Assembly (NCBI RefSeq): GCF_020707265.1
Contig: NZ_JAJFEQ010000003.1
Location: forward strand, 372,001-436,000
Source of the DNA: Massilia sp. IC2-477
Lineage (GTDB): Bacteria; Pseudomonadota; Gammaproteobacteria; Burkholderiales; Burkholderiaceae_D
Direction of reading: 5' to 3'
DNA length: 64,000 bases
Made by a program: the position numbers and the translations under genes
Notes under the pieces: model-generated
What the model saw: only the letters and a program-made list of their open reading frames with translations
The model's database searches: none
What the model was told of the DNA's origin: nothing
Shown: positions 27,093 to 37,132 of the stretch, in pieces
Layout of the letters: each line of letters opens with the position of its first letter
Position numbering within the stretch: the stretch's first letter is position 1

Positions 27093-27169
27093 GGAGCGGT
27101 AGTTCAGTTGGTTAGAATACCGGCCTGTCACGCCGGGGGTCGCGGGTTCGAGCCCCGTCCGCTCCGCCA
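27093..27169 (+). tRNA. tRNA-Asp (anticodon GUC), copy 2
   Basis: An exact 77-base copy of the preceding tRNA-Asp, in the same orientation after a 19-base spacer. The two are probably one transcript ended by the hairpin at 27218-27244. Confidence 0.97.
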
Positions 27170-27217
27170 GGATTCAGTAAGGTCCGAAGTCTGCGAAGGC
27201 TCCGGAAGACGAGAAGG

Positions 27218-27244
27218 GGCGAACGCGAGTTCGCCTTTTTTTTT
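27218..27244 (+). terminator. Intrinsic terminator after the tRNA-Asp pair
   Basis: GGCGAAC (27218-27224) pairs with GTTCGCC (27229-27235) around a GCGA loop, followed by nine Ts. Confidence 0.88.
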
Positions 27245-27286
27245 AACTTGTGCTGTTAAAGCATTTTCAACCTTGAATGGCTGACC

Positions 27287-29203
27287 ATGTTTGATTTTGT
27301 CCGTAACAACAAGCGCGTGATGCAGGGGCTGCTGCTCGTCATTATCCTGCCATCGTTCGTGTTAGTCGGTGTCGAGAGCTACCAGGACCGCGGCGACGCT
27401 GCTTCCGGCGTGGCGACCGTGGCCGGCCAGAAGGTCACCCAGCAGGAATGGGAAGAAGCCCAGCGCCGCCAGATCGACCAGGCGCGCCAGATGATGGGCC
27501 CGCAGTTCGACCAGAAGATGTTCGAGACGCCGGAAGCCAAGCAGGCGATCCTGAACAACCTGGTGGCGGAACGCGCCATCAACGCCGAAATCGCGCGCAC
27601 CCACATGACCGTGGGCGACGCCGCACTGGCCAAGACCATCCAGGAAGTGCAGGCCTTCCGCAAACCGGACGGCAGCTTCGACATGGAGCAGTACAAGGCC
27701 GCACTGGCCGCGCAGGGCATGACCCCGGCCATGTTCGACCAGCGCCTGCGCCGCGACCTCACCGTGCAGCAGTTGGCCGGTTCGATCCAGTCGACCGCCT
27801 TTGCCCCGCGCAGCGTGACCGCGCGCCTGTCGGACATCAACGACCAGGAACGCGAAGTCCAGGAGATGCAGTTCCCGATCGCGCAGTTCCTCCCGCAGGT
27901 GAAGGTCACCGACGCGATGGTCAAGGCCTACTACGACAAGAACGCCGCGCTGTTCTCGATCCCGGAACAGGTCAAGGCTGAATACGTCGTGTTCGACGCC
28001 GAAGCCGTGGCCAGCCAGGTGCAGGTGACCGACGCCGAAGTCACCGACTACTACAACAAGAACCTCAAGAGCTACACCACGCCGGAACAGCGCACCGCGA
28101 GCCACATCCTGATCACGGTGGCGCGCGACGCCAAGCCGGCCGACCAGGCGGCCGCGAAGGCCAAGGCCGAGGCAGTGCTGGCCGAGGTCCGCAAGAACCC
28201 GGACAACTTCGCCGAGATCGCCAAGGCGCAGTCGCAGGATCCGGGCTCGGCCCCGTCGGGCGGCGACCTGGGCGTGGTCGAGAAGGGCGGTCTCGTCAAG
28301 CCGGTGGAAGACGCGGTCTATGCGCTGAAGGAAGGCCAGACCAGCGGTGTGGTGCAGTCGGAGTTCGGCTACCACATCATCAAGCTCACGTCGCTCAAGC
28401 CCGCCGCGCAAAAGCCGCTGGACGGCGCGAAGGAAGAGATCGCTGCCGACCTGAAGAAGCAGAAGATGTCGAAGAAGTACTCGGAAATGGCCGAGATCTT
28501 CACCAACATGGTCTACGAGCAGTCGGAGAGCCTCAAGCCCGTGGCCGACAAGCTGGGCCTGAAGATCCAGACCGTGGACGGCCTGACCCGCAAGCCGAAC
28601 CCGCAGCAGGCGCAGGCGCCGTTCAACAACGAGAAGTTCCTGGCCGCGCTGTTCGGCGTGGACGCCGTCAAGAACAAGCGCAACACCGAAGCCGTGGAAG
28701 TGGCGCCGAGCGTGCTGATCTCGGGTCGCGTGGTGGAGTTCAAGCCGGCCACCAAGCGTCCGCTGGCTGAAGTCGACGCCCTGATCCGCCAGCGCGTGAC
28801 GATCGAGGAAGCTGCGCGCCTGGCGCGTGCCGCCGGCGAACAGAAGCTGAACGCCGCCAAGGCATCGGGCGACGCCACCGGCTTCGGCGAGCCGAAGGTC
28901 GTGGCACGCACCAAGGAACCGACCATCAACACCACCGCCGCAATCGCGGTGCTAAAGGCGGACGTGAGCAAGCTGCCGGCCTACGTGGGCGTCGAGATTC
29001 CGGGCCAGGGCTATGGCGTCTACCGCATCGGCAAGGTCTCGCAGCCGGCCGCACCGGACGCGAACCGCCGCAAGCAGGAAGCGCAGACCGTGGCCGGCAT
29101 GGTCGGCCAGGCGGAGATGTTCAACTACGTCGAAGCCTTGAAGTCCAAGGCCAAGGCGAAGATCAACGTGCAGCCGTCGCAGCTCGGAGCGAAGACCGAG
29201 TAA
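27287..29203 (+). CDS. ppiD: Periplasmic folding chaperone PpiD (SurA_N plus parvulin domain)
   Basis: A 638-residue protein anchored in the inner membrane by one N-terminal segment (MQGLLLVIILPSFVLVGVESY) with the rest in the periplasm. A SurA_N-like chaperone region spans about residues 40-200. The parvulin domain near 260-370 includes RTASHILITV, AQSQDPGSAPSGGDLG and SEFGYHIIKL. PpiD assists proteins leaving the Sec translocon. The length is standard. It ends at a strong hairpin terminator (29222-29254). Confidence 0.93.
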   Translation: MFDFVRNNKRVMQGLLLVIILPSFVLVGVESYQDRGDAASGVATVAGQKVTQQEWEEAQRRQIDQARQMMGPQFDQKMFETPEAKQAILNNLVAERAINAEIARTHMTVGDAALAKTIQEVQAFRKPDGSFDMEQYKAALAAQGMTPAMFDQRLRRDLTVQQLAGSIQSTAFAPRSVTARLSDINDQEREVQEMQFPIAQFLPQVKVTDAMVKAYYDKNAALFSIPEQVKAEYVVFDAEAVASQVQVTDAEVTDYYNKNLKSYTTPEQRTASHILITVARDAKPADQAAAKAKAEAVLAEVRKNPDNFAEIAKAQSQDPGSAPSGGDLGVVEKGGLVKPVEDAVYALKEGQTSGVVQSEFGYHIIKLTSLKPAAQKPLDGAKEEIAADLKKQKMSKKYSEMAEIFTNMVYEQSESLKPVADKLGLKIQTVDGLTRKPNPQQAQAPFNNEKFLAALFGVDAVKNKRNTEAVEVAPSVLISGRVVEFKPATKRPLAEVDALIRQRVTIEEAARLARAAGEQKLNAAKASGDATGFGEPKVVARTKEPTINTTAAIAVLKADVSKLPAYVGVEIPGQGYGVYRIGKVSQPAAPDANRRKQEAQTVAGMVGQAEMFNYVEALKSKAKAKINVQPSQLGAKTE

Positions 29204-29221
29204 GCGGCAAGCAGGTAAAGA

Positions 29222-29257
29222 AAAGCCCGGCTGTGTGAGCAGCCGGGCTTTTTGTTT
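29222..29257 (+). terminator. Intrinsic terminator of ppiD
   Basis: AAAGCCCGGCT pairs with AGCCGGGCTTT around a short GTGTGAGC loop, followed by TTGTTTTG. Confidence 0.9.
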
Positions 29258-29304
29258 TGTATGTTGAATCGTGGCGCAGCATCAGTGATGCCACACCCTT
29301 AGCA

Positions 29305-29408
29305 CGTCATCCCGGCGTAGGCCGGGATCCAAGTTTGCACATGACGCCAGGAACGCTTGCGTTCTCCCAGTGCGACGGAATTGGATCCCGGCCTGGGCCG
29401 GGATGACG
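29305..29408. repeat. REP doublet, family A, opposite arrangement
   Basis: Units at 29305-29332 (CGTCATCCCGGC...GATCCAA) and 29381-29408 (TTGGATCCCGGC...GATGACG) are an inverted pair of the unit also seen at 2657-2762. Here the GATGAC ends point outward, the reverse of the first locus. It lies between convergent ppiD and mnmH. Confidence 0.85.
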
Positions 29409-29445
29409 GATCAAAGGCGAGCGGTGAGAATGATGCTAACGGTAC

Positions 29446-30501
29446 TCAAGCAGGATGCAAACGGCGCGCAGCGGCTTCGAAATCACTCGCGGCGATATCG
29501 CCAAGCTCCAGCACCTCCGCCTTCGGAAACTGCACGAAGTTCCTGTCGATCGAACGCAGGTAGGCCGGATCATAATGTTCCACCAGCAGCTGGTCCACCA
29601 GGTCCGCCATCGCGCCGTTGTTGGCCATCTCGTGCCAGGCCTTGATCTTCTCGTGGCCGTGCAGCTGTACCAGGTGGTCCAGCTGGCCGGTCAGGGCGGC
29701 GGGGTCCTTGCAGAAGTGCTCGTAGTCTTCCATCAGCAGGCGAACCCGGTTCTCGCGCGACAGCGACAGGGAGATGCAGGGCGAGGCGCGCATGCGCTTC
29801 ATCACCGCATCCGGCACGCGCAGGTTGCCGACCTTTTTGCTTTCCGACTCCACGAACACCGGGCGGCTGGGGTCATAGTGGCGCAGCTGGTGCCAGATCT
29901 GGCTTTCGAACATCTTCTGCGTCGGCTGCGGCTCGTCGGGCAGGTGTCCCAGTACCGAGCCGCGGTGGGCGGCCAGCTTTTCCAGGTCGAGCACCTGGGC
30001 ACCCATGCGATCCAGGGTCTCGAGCAGGCGGCTCTTGCCGCTGCCGGTGGTGCCGCAGACCACGCGGAAGTCCAGCTCCGGCGGATTCTCCAGGGCGCTG
30101 GCCACGTGCGCGCGATAGGCCTTGTAGCCGCCGTCGAGCTGCACCACCGGCCAGCCGATCTTGGCCAGGATGTGGGCCATCGAGCCGCTGCGGTTGCCGC
30201 CGCGCCAGCAGTAGACCAGCGGCTTCCATTCGCGCGGCTTGCTTGCGAACAGGGTCTCGATATGGCGCGCGATGTTGGCGGCCACCAGCGGCGCGCCGAC
30301 GCGCTTGGCCTCGAAGGCGCCAACCTGCTTGTACAGCGTGCCGACCCGGATGCGCTGGGCGTCGTCCAGCACCGGCGCGTTGATCGCACCCGGGATGCGG
30401 TCGAGCGCGTATTCCGACTCGCTGCGTGCGTCGATGATGGTGTCGAAGGAATCGAGGTCGGGAAGGATGTCGGCGAAGCTCAGGACGGCAGGGTATTTCA
30501 T
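29446..30501 (-). CDS. mnmH: tRNA 2-selenouridine synthase
   Basis: A 351-residue protein (SelU/YbbB). The N-terminal rhodanese domain has the catalytic cysteine at residue 98 in VYCWRGGNRSG. A P-loop GTTGSGKS at residues 150-157 opens the C-terminal ATPase-like part. The enzyme replaces sulfur by selenium in the wobble 2-thiouridine of certain tRNAs via a geranylated intermediate, using selenophosphate. It starts one base from the tesA stop codon (sharing a base), so the two are probably co-transcribed. No selD is in the window. Confidence 0.93.
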   Translation of the reverse strand: MKYPAVLSFADILPDLDSFDTIIDARSESEYALDRIPGAINAPVLDDAQRIRVGTLYKQVGAFEAKRVGAPLVAANIARHIETLFASKPREWKPLVYCWRGGNRSGSMAHILAKIGWPVVQLDGGYKAYRAHVASALENPPELDFRVVCGTTGSGKSRLLETLDRMGAQVLDLEKLAAHRGSVLGHLPDEPQPTQKMFESQIWHQLRHYDPSRPVFVESESKKVGNLRVPDAVMKRMRASPCISLSLSRENRVRLLMEDYEHFCKDPAALTGQLDHLVQLHGHEKIKAWHEMANNGAMADLVDQLLVEHYDPAYLRSIDRNFVQFPKAEVLELGDIAASDFEAAARRLHPA

Positions 30502-31127
30502 TATTTTTTCACGAGCGGCGCGAATTGCGGCCAGATGTTGTTCAGGATGATGGGGTGGGCGGCGGCCGTCGGGTGCAGGCGGTCCTGCTGGAACAGGGCC
30601 GGCTTGTCGGCGACGCCTTCCAGCATGAAGGGCACCAGCGGCGATTTGGTTTCGGTGGAAAGCTTCTTGAACATGTTGAAGAAGCTCTCGGTGTAGGCGC
30701 GGCCGTAGTTGGGTGGCATGCGCATGCCGACCAGCACCACTTGCGCCTTCTTCTGCTGCGCCATGCTGACCATGGCGCGCAGGTTGCTTTCGGCCGATGC
30801 CACCGGCAGGCCGCGCAAGCCATCGTTGGCGCCGAGCTCGAGGATCATGATGTCTGGCTTGTGCTGCTCCAGCAGGGCGGGCAGGCGGGTGCGCCCGCCG
30901 ATGGTGGTCTCGCCGCTGACGCTGGCGTTGACCACCCTGGCCTGGACTTTCTCGGCCTTGAGCTTCTGCTCGAGCAGGGCGACCCAGCCGGCACCCCGGC
31001 TAATGCCATATTCGGCGGACAGGCTGTCACCCACCACGAGCACGGTTTTTGGTGCAGAATAGGCGCTCGCCGATGCTGCCAGCATCAGGCAGGCACCGAC
31101 GGACAACTTTTTAAGAATAGCTAGCAT
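30501..31127 (-). CDS. tesA: Arylesterase / acyl-CoA thioesterase I, GDSL family
   Basis: A 208-residue periplasmic SGNH hydrolase with an N-terminal signal peptide. Block I is VVGDSLSAEYG with nucleophile Ser35, block III is ELGANDGLRG, and block V is QDRLHPTAAAH with the catalytic Asp and His. TesA hydrolyses thioesters and small esters. Its start codon shares a CATG palindrome with the divergent ABC ATPase gene (two-base overlap), the same tesA/ybbA divergence known from E. coli. Confidence 0.92.
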   Translation of the reverse strand: MLAILKKLSVGACLMLAASASAYSAPKTVLVVGDSLSAEYGISRGAGWVALLEQKLKAEKVQARVVNASVSGETTIGGRTRLPALLEQHKPDIMILELGANDGLRGLPVASAESNLRAMVSMAQQKKAQVVLVGMRMPPNYGRAYTESFFNMFKKLSTETKSPLVPFMLEGVADKPALFQQDRLHPTAAAHPIILNNIWPQFAPLVKK

Positions 31128-31857
31128 GCGTGATCACCCCGAGGCGTACAAGAATGGTCTGGTTAAAGATACGGCAGCGACGCCCGATGTCCGTACCCCG
31201 GCGATTGCCGTCAGCGGCCTGACGAAGCGGGTGGCGGACGCCAGCGGCGAGCTCACCATCCTGCAAAACATCAATTTTACCGTGCAACCGGCCGAGACGC
31301 TCGCGCTCGTCGGCGCTTCCGGCTCGGGCAAGTCGACCCTGCTCGGCCTGCTGGCCGGCCTCGATACGCCGACCGAAGGCAAGGTGCTGCTGGGCGGGAC
31401 CGATATCTTCGCCCTCGACGAGGACGGCCGCGCCGCCTTCCGCAAGGCCAAGCTGGGCTTCGTGTTCCAGTCCTTCCAGCTGCTGGCCCACCTGAACGCG
31501 GTGGAAAACGTGATGCTGCCGCTGGAACTGCGCGGCGACGGCGACGCCCGCGCGAAGGCCGAGGCGATGCTGGGCCGCGTCGGCCTGGGCAGCCGCCTGC
31601 GCCACTACCCCAAGTACCTGTCGGGCGGCGAACAGCAGCGCGTCGCGCTGGCGCGCGCTTTTGTCACCGAGCCGCCGCTGCTGTTCGCGGACGAGCCAAC
31701 CGGCAGCCTGGATGCCGCCACCGGCGAATCGATTATCGGCCTGATGTTCGAACTGAACCGCGAGCGCGGATCCACCCTCGTGCTGGTGACGCACGATCCG
31801 GCGATGGCCGCGCGCTGCGGCCGCACCATCACCATCGCCGCCGGTCGCCTCGCTTAA
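31126..31857 (+). CDS. ABC transporter ATP-binding protein, YbbA/LolD-like
   Basis: A 243-residue ATPase. Walker A is GASGSGKST near residue 64, the Q-loop is in FVFQSFQLL, the signature is LSGGEQQR, Walker B is LLFADEPTGSLD and the switch histidine is in VTHD. It resembles YbbA, which pairs with the FtsX-like permease YbbP. No permease follows; the next gene is convergent and overlaps by four bases. The start overlaps that of divergent tesA, and no better start is visible. It may work with a permease encoded elsewhere. Confidence 0.9.
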   Translation: MRDHPEAYKNGLVKDTAATPDVRTPAIAVSGLTKRVADASGELTILQNINFTVQPAETLALVGASGSGKSTLLGLLAGLDTPTEGKVLLGGTDIFALDEDGRAAFRKAKLGFVFQSFQLLAHLNAVENVMLPLELRGDGDARAKAEAMLGRVGLGSRLRHYPKYLSGGEQQRVALARAFVTEPPLLFADEPTGSLDAATGESIIGLMFELNRERGSTLVLVTHDPAMAARCGRTITIAAGRLA

Positions 31858-33371
31858 TTTCTCGCCGCTTCCAGCACCAGGAGGTTCAGCACCGCGCGCG
31901 CGGCCGCCGGCAGCTCGCCCGCCGTCATGCCGATCGGCCCGACGCCGTGTGCCACGAGCAGGTCGGCCGCGGCGCCATGGATCCACGCCGCACCCGCTGC
32001 CGCTTCCCATGCCGGCCAGCCCTGCGCCAGCAGGGCGCCGCAGATCCCCGCCAGGACGTCGCCGCTGCCAGCCGTCGCGAGGCCCGCATTGCCGGTCGGG
32101 TTGACCAGCATGGCGCCGTCCGGACGCGCAATGACCGAGCCCGATCCCTTCAGGATGATTGCCGCCCCCGTGCGCAGGGCCATCTCGCGCGCAGCCGTCA
32201 ATCGGTCGGCCTGGATCGCGCTTGCTGTCATGCCGAGCAGGCGCGCCGCTTCGAGTGGGTGCGGCGTCACCACTGCTGGCGCCGTGCGCTGCGCTAGGCG
32301 TCCCAGCAGGTCGGGGCTGGCGCCGATCAGGTTGATGGCATCGGCGTCGATCACCAGCGGGCTGTCGCTGTCCAGGGCCTTGGCCAGCAGGCGCATGGCG
32401 GTCGCGGAACCGCCCATGCCGGGCCCGATGACGAGCGTCCGCTTGGCAAAATCGAAGTCGTCGGCCAGGCGGAACATGATCTCGGGCTGGACGCTGTCGT
32501 AGCCGGGGCCCGGGTCGAGCATCGCGACAAAGGTCCGGCCTGCGCCGGCGTACAGGGCGCCGCGCGCGGCCAGGACCGGCGCACCCGCCATGCCGTGCGC
32601 GCCGCCCATCACGGCCACGTCGCCGAAGCTGCCCTTGTGGGTGTTGTGGCGGCGCGCCGCCAGCCATCCCGCGAACACCTCGGCCGAAGCGAGGCGCGCG
32701 GCAGGCGCGGGCAACAGGTCCTGCGCGAGGCCTAGCCGCTCGACCTGGACCTGGCCCGCGTGGTCGCGGCCGTCCGCCGTGTGCAGCCCTGGCTTGTTCG
32801 CCAGGAAGGTGATGGTGTGCGTGGCCCGCACCGCGACGCCATCCGGGCCGATCACGGCGCCGGTGTCGGCATCCAGCCCGCTGGGCACGTCGAGCGCCAG
32901 CACCGGGCAGCGCATGCTGTTGAGCGCGGCGACCAGGTCGCGGTATTCGCCCTCGATCGGGCGCGTGAGGCCGATGCCGAACAGGCCGTCGACCGCCAGG
33001 CCCCAGTCCGCGTTCGGCGGCAGCATGTCGATGAAGCCGACCGTGCCGTCGCGCGCGCGCTCGTGGGCGCTGGCTGCTTCATCGGTGGTCTCGCGCTGGC
33101 CCGGCAGATGCAGCACGGTGGCGTCCACGCCCGCGTCGGCGAGGATGGCCGCCATTTCGAGCGCATCGCCGCCATTGTTGCCCGGACCGGCCAGCAGCAG
33201 GACCGGCTTGTCGCGCCGCTCGCCTAGCAGTTCGAGGGCGAACTTCGCCGCCGCTTCGCCGGCGCGGCGCATCAAGGCGCCGGGCGGCAGGTCGGCATAG
33301 GCGGCCCGTTCGATTTCGCGCAGCTGCGCGACGGTGTAGAGGTCGGTATCCATGAGCATATTGTCATGCAT
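31854..33371 (-). CDS. nnr: Bifunctional NAD(P)HX epimerase / ADP-dependent NAD(P)HX dehydratase
   Basis: About 505 residues with the YjeF layout. The N-terminal epimerase domain has [17 protein letters not shown] near residue 60 and [12 protein letters not shown]. The C-terminal kinase-fold dehydratase domain has [27 protein letters not shown] and the [20 protein letters not shown] loop. It repairs hydrated NADH and NADPH in the cytosol. The start is uncertain: ATGs at 33371, 33359 and 33353 are all in frame and none has a clear ribosome site. Confidence 0.93.
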   Translation of the reverse strand: MHDNMLMDTDLYTVAQLREIERAAYADLPPGALMRRAGEAAAKFALELLGERRDKPVLLLAGPGNNGGDALEMAAILADAGVDATVLHLPGQRETTDEAASAHERARDGTVGFIDMLPPNADWGLAVDGLFGIGLTRPIEGEYRDLVAALNSMRCPVLALDVPSGLDADTGAVIGPDGVAVRATHTITFLANKPGLHTADGRDHAGQVQVERLGLAQDLLPAPAARLASAEVFAGWLAARRHNTHKGSFGDVAVMGGAHGMAGAPVLAARGALYAGAGRTFVAMLDPGPGYDSVQPEIMFRLADDFDFAKRTLVIGPGMGGSATAMRLLAKALDSDSPLVIDADAINLIGASPDLLGRLAQRTAPAVVTPHPLEAARLLGMTASAIQADRLTAAREMALRTGAAIILKGSGSVIARPDGAMLVNPTGNAGLATAGSGDVLAGICGALLAQGWPAWEAAAGAAWIHGAAADLLVAHGVGPIGMTAGELPAAARAVLNLLVLEAARN

Positions 33372-33436
33372 TTTCGCCAAAACGGTCGCGCGGGCGGACT
33401 ACAATAGGCGTTTCTACCCGCAGCAGGAGTACATAC

Positions 33437-36400
33437 ATGGACTGGCAGTTCTGGATCGACCGTGGCGGCACCTTCACCGATATCGTGGCACGTCGGCCTG
33501 ACGGGCAACTGGTAACGCACAAGCTGCTGTCCGAGAATCCGGAACAGTACCGCGATGCGGCGGTGGCCGGCATCCGTCAACTGCTCGGGCTGGCCGCGGG
33601 CGAGCCGGTACCGGTGGCGCAGGTGGAGGCCGTCAAGATGGGTACCACGGTGGCCACCAACGCGCTGCTGGAGCGCCAGGGCGAGCCGACCGTGCTGGCC
33701 ATCACCCGCGGCTTCCGCGATGCGCTGCGCATCGCCTACCAGAACCGGCCACGCCTGTTCGACCGCCACATCGTGTTGCCCGAGCTGCTGTATGCCGAGG
33801 TCCTCGAAATCGAGGAGCGCATGGGCGCCCATGGCGACGTGGTGCTGCCCTTGGACGAAGCCGCCACCCGCGCGGCGCTGCAGGGCGCCTACGAGCGTGG
33901 CCTGCGTTCGCTTGCCATCGTGTTCATGCACGGCTACCGCTATACCGCGCACGAGGCGGCCACCGCGCGCATCGCGCGCGAAATCGGCTTCACCCAGGTG
34001 TCGGTGTCGCACGAGGTCAGCCCCTTGATGAAACTGGTGGCGCGCGGCGACACCACCGTGGTCGACGCCTACCTGTCGCCGATCCTGCGCCGCTACGTCG
34101 ATCAGGTGGCGGGCGAGCTGCCCGGGGTGAACCTGCAGTTCATGCAGTCGAGCGGGGGCCTCACCGATGCGCACGCTTTCCAGGGCAAGGACAGCATCCT
34201 GTCCGGCCCGGCGGGCGGCATCGTCGGCATGGTGCGCGCCAGCCGGCTGGCCGGCTTCGAGCGGGTGATCGGCTTCGACATGGGCGGCACCTCGACCGAC
34301 GTGTCGCACTTTTCCGGCGAGTTCGAAAGGGCATTCGAGACCCAGGTGGCGGGCGTTCGCATGCGCGCGCCGATGATGAGCATCCATACCGTGGCGGCCG
34401 GCGGCGGCTCGATCCTGCACTTCGACGGCACCCGCTACCGCGTCGGCCCGGACAGCGCAGGCGCCAACCCGGGCCCGGCCAGCTACCGCCGCGGCGGTCC
34501 GCTGGCGGTCACCGACTGCAACGTCATGCTCGGCAAGATCCAGCCGCAGCATTTCCCGCGCCTGTTCGGCGCAAGCGGAGATGAGCCGCTCGACCTGGAA
34601 GCGGTGCGCGCCGGCTTTGCCGCCATGGCGGAGCACATCGGCCAGGCTATCGGGAGCACGCCTGCGCCGGAAGAAGTGGCGGAAGGCTTCATCCAGATCG
34701 CGGTCGGCAACATGGCCAATGCGATCAAGCAGATCTCGGTGCAGCGTGGCCACGACGTCACCGAGTACGCACTCACGAGCTTCGGCGGCGCCGGCGGCCA
34801 GCATGCCTGCCTGGTGGCTGATGCGCTCGGGATGAAGACCGTGTTCATTCATTCGCTGGCGGGCGTACTGTCGGCCTACGGCATGGGCCTGGCTGACCAG
34901 ACCGCGATGCGCGAGCAGGCCGTCGAGCAGCGCCTGAAGGATGCCGGCAGCGAAGCGCTGGCGGTGCGCCTGGCCGCGCTGGGCGCCAATGCGCGCGACC
35001 AGCTGCTGGGACAGGGCGTGGCTCCTGAGCGCATCGAACTGGTGCAGCGCGTCCACCTGCGCTACGAAGGGACGGATTCGGTCATCGTCGTGCCCTTCGG
35101 CGAGCTGGACGCCATGCAGGCGGCCTTCGAGGGCGCCTACAAGCGCCGCTATTCCTTCCTGATGCCCTCGCGCGCGCTGGTGGTCGAGGCAGTGTCGGTC
35201 GAGGCCATCGGCCGCTCGGATGCGCCGGCCGAAGCGCGGGCGGGTGAAAACTCCGGCGGCTCGATGCCGGCGCCGGGCGAAACCGTCCGCATGTTCAGTG
35301 GCGGCGCCTGGCTGGACACCGGCGTGTTCCTGCGCGCGGCCATCCAAGCCGGCGACATCGTGCGCGGCCCGGCCATCATCGCCGAGGCGAACGCCACCAC
35401 CGTGGTGGAAGCGGGCTGGCAGGCCCAGGTAACGCCCTACAATCACCTGGTGCTGCGCCGGGTGGAAGCGCTGCCCGAACGGCGCGCCATCGGCACCACG
35501 GCCGACCCGGTCATGCTGGAGATCTTCAACAACCTGTTCATGTCGATCGCCGAGCAGATGGGCCTGCGCCTGCAGAACACGGCCTATTCGGTGAACATCA
35601 AGGAGCGCCTCGACTTCAGCTGCGCGATCTTCGACGCCGACGGCAATCTGGTGGCGAATGCGCCGCACATGCCGGTGCACCTGGGCTCGATGGGCGAGAG
35701 CATCAAGTCCGTGATGCGCAAGAACGCCGGCACCATGAAAGCCGGCGACGTCTATGCCCTGAACGACCCGTACAACGGCGGCACCCACCTGCCGGATGTC
35801 ACGGTGATTTCGCCCGTGTTCGACGAGACTGGCCGCGAAATCCTCTTTTACGTCGGCTCGCGCGGCCACCACGCCGACATCGGCGGCACGACGCCAGGCT
35901 CGATGCCGCCGGACTCGCACCACATCGAGCAGGAGGGCGTCCTGATCGACAACTTCAAGCTGGTGGACGGCCTCGACGGCGTGCTGCGCGAGGGGGAGGC
36001 GCGTGCGCTGCTCCTTGGTGCGCGCTACCCGGCGCGCAACCCGGACCAGAACCTGGCGGACCTGCGCGCCCAGGTGGCAGCCAACCAGAAGGGCGTCGAG
36101 GAACTGCACAAGATGGTGGCGCATTTCGGCCTGGACGTCGTGCGCGCCTACATGGGGCACGTGCAGGACAATGCGGAGGAGGCGGTGCGGCGCGTGATCT
36201 CCGCCCTGCAGGATGGGCAGTACCGCTATGAGCTCGACAACGGCGCACGCATTGAGGTGGCGGTGCGCGTCAACCGCACGAACCGCAGCGCGGAGATCGA
36301 CTTCACCGGTACCTCAGGCCAGCTGCCCAACAACTTCAATGCGCCCTCGAGCGTGTGCATGGCGGCGGTGCTGTACGTGTTCCGCACACTGGTCGACGAC

Positions 36401-37036
36401 GAGATCCCGCTGAATGCCGGCTGCCTCAAGCCTTTAAAAGTGATCATCCCGCCGGGCTCGATGCTCAACCCGCACTATCCGGCGTCGGTGGTCTCCGGGA
36501 ACGTCGAGACCTCGACCTGCATCACCAATGCCCTCTACGGCGCGCTGGGCGTGATGGCGGCCAGCCAGGGTACGATGAACAACTTCACCTTCGGGAACGC
36601 GCGCTACCAGTACTACGAGACCATCTCGGGCGGCTCCGGGGCGGGCGAAGGTTTCGATGGGACCGACGTGGTGCAGACCAACATGACCAACTCGCGCCTG
36701 ACCGACCCGGAGATCCTCGAGTTCCGCTTCCCGGTGCGGCTCGAGAGCTACGAGATCCGTCATGGCTCCGGCGGCGCCGGACGCTGGCGCGGCGGCAACG
36801 GCGGCGTGCGCAAGGTCCGCTTCCTGGAGCCGATGACGGCGGCGATCCTGTCGAACAACCGCATCCACGCGCCCTTCGGCATGGCCGGCGGCGAACCCGG
36901 GGAGCGGGGCCGCAACACGGTGCTGCGCGCCGACGGCAGCCTGGAGACCCTGGGCCATATCGGCAAGGTCGGCATGGAACAGGGCGACCTGTTCGTGATC
37001 GAGACGCCGGGCGGGGGCGGTTTCGGCAAGCCGTAA
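33437..37036 (+). CDS. oplA: 5-oxoprolinase (ATP-hydrolysing), fused HyuA-HyuB
   Basis: A 1199-residue fusion of the two hydantoinase/oxoprolinase subunits. The N-terminal HyuA-like half starts with [19 protein letters not shown] and has the ATPase segment [11 protein letters not shown] near residue 280. The HyuB-like half begins near residue 690 ([19 protein letters not shown]) and ends GGGGFGKP. It opens 5-oxo-L-proline to L-glutamate with ATP, recycling a spontaneous by-product of glutamine and glutathione. The fusion and length fit true 5-oxoprolinase, not separate hydantoinase subunits. AGGAG lies eight bases before the start. Confidence 0.9.
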   Translation: MDWQFWIDRGGTFTDIVARRPDGQLVTHKLLSENPEQYRDAAVAGIRQLLGLAAGEPVPVAQVEAVKMGTTVATNALLERQGEPTVLAITRGFRDALRIAYQNRPRLFDRHIVLPELLYAEVLEIEERMGAHGDVVLPLDEAATRAALQGAYERGLRSLAIVFMHGYRYTAHEAATARIAREIGFTQVSVSHEVSPLMKLVARGDTTVVDAYLSPILRRYVDQVAGELPGVNLQFMQSSGGLTDAHAFQGKDSILSGPAGGIVGMVRASRLAGFERVIGFDMGGTSTDVSHFSGEFERAFETQVAGVRMRAPMMSIHTVAAGGGSILHFDGTRYRVGPDSAGANPGPASYRRGGPLAVTDCNVMLGKIQPQHFPRLFGASGDEPLDLEAVRAGFAAMAEHIGQAIGSTPAPEEVAEGFIQIAVGNMANAIKQISVQRGHDVTEYALTSFGGAGGQHACLVADALGMKTVFIHSLAGVLSAYGMGLADQTAMREQAVEQRLKDAGSEALAVRLAALGANARDQLLGQGVAPERIELVQRVHLRYEGTDSVIVVPFGELDAMQAAFEGAYKRRYSFLMPSRALVVEAVSVEAIGRSDAPAEARAGENSGGSMPAPGETVRMFSGGAWLDTGVFLRAAIQAGDIVRGPAIIAEANATTVVEAGWQAQVTPYNHLVLRRVEALPERRAIGTTADPVMLEIFNNLFMSIAEQMGLRLQNTAYSVNIKERLDFSCAIFDADGNLVANAPHMPVHLGSMGESIKSVMRKNAGTMKAGDVYALNDPYNGGTHLPDVTVISPVFDETGREILFYVGSRGHHADIGGTTPGSMPPDSHHIEQEGVLIDNFKLVDGLDGVLREGEARALLLGARYPARNPDQNLADLRAQVAANQKGVEELHKMVAHFGLDVVRAYMGHVQDNAEEAVRRVISALQDGQYRYELDNGARIEVAVRVNRTNRSAEIDFTGTSGQLPNNFNAPSSVCMAAVLYVFRTLVDDEIPLNAGCLKPLKVIIPPGSMLNPHYPASVVSGNVETSTCITNALYGALGVMAASQGTMNNFTFGNARYQYYETISGGSGAGEGFDGTDVVQTNMTNSRLTDPEILEFRFPVRLESYEIRHGSGGAGRWRGGNGGVRKVRFLEPMTAAILSNNRIHAPFGMAGGEPGERGRNTVLRADGSLETLGHIGKVGMEQGDLFVIETPGGGGFGKP

Positions 37037-37132
37037 TGTTGATGCGGCGGTTTATGCGCCAGAGGTAGTTGTTGCATCGTCCATCGCTTCGCCAGCAAGA
37101 TAGGGGCCTTATCCTCTTTTGCGACCACGACG

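Noticed and set aside
26997..27169. Two identical 77-base repeats considered as a CRISPR-like array or duplicated element
   Set aside because: They are tandem tRNA-Asp genes with full cloverleaf and CCA; two copies with one spacer do not make an array.
33382..33405. TACAAT at 33400 as a promoter for the 5-oxoprolinase gene
   Set aside because: No acceptable -35 box at the right distance, so the support is too weak to list.
33272..36160. 962-residue minus-strand frame
   Set aside because: Antisense of the 5-oxoprolinase gene; His/Ala/Arg-rich shadow composition.
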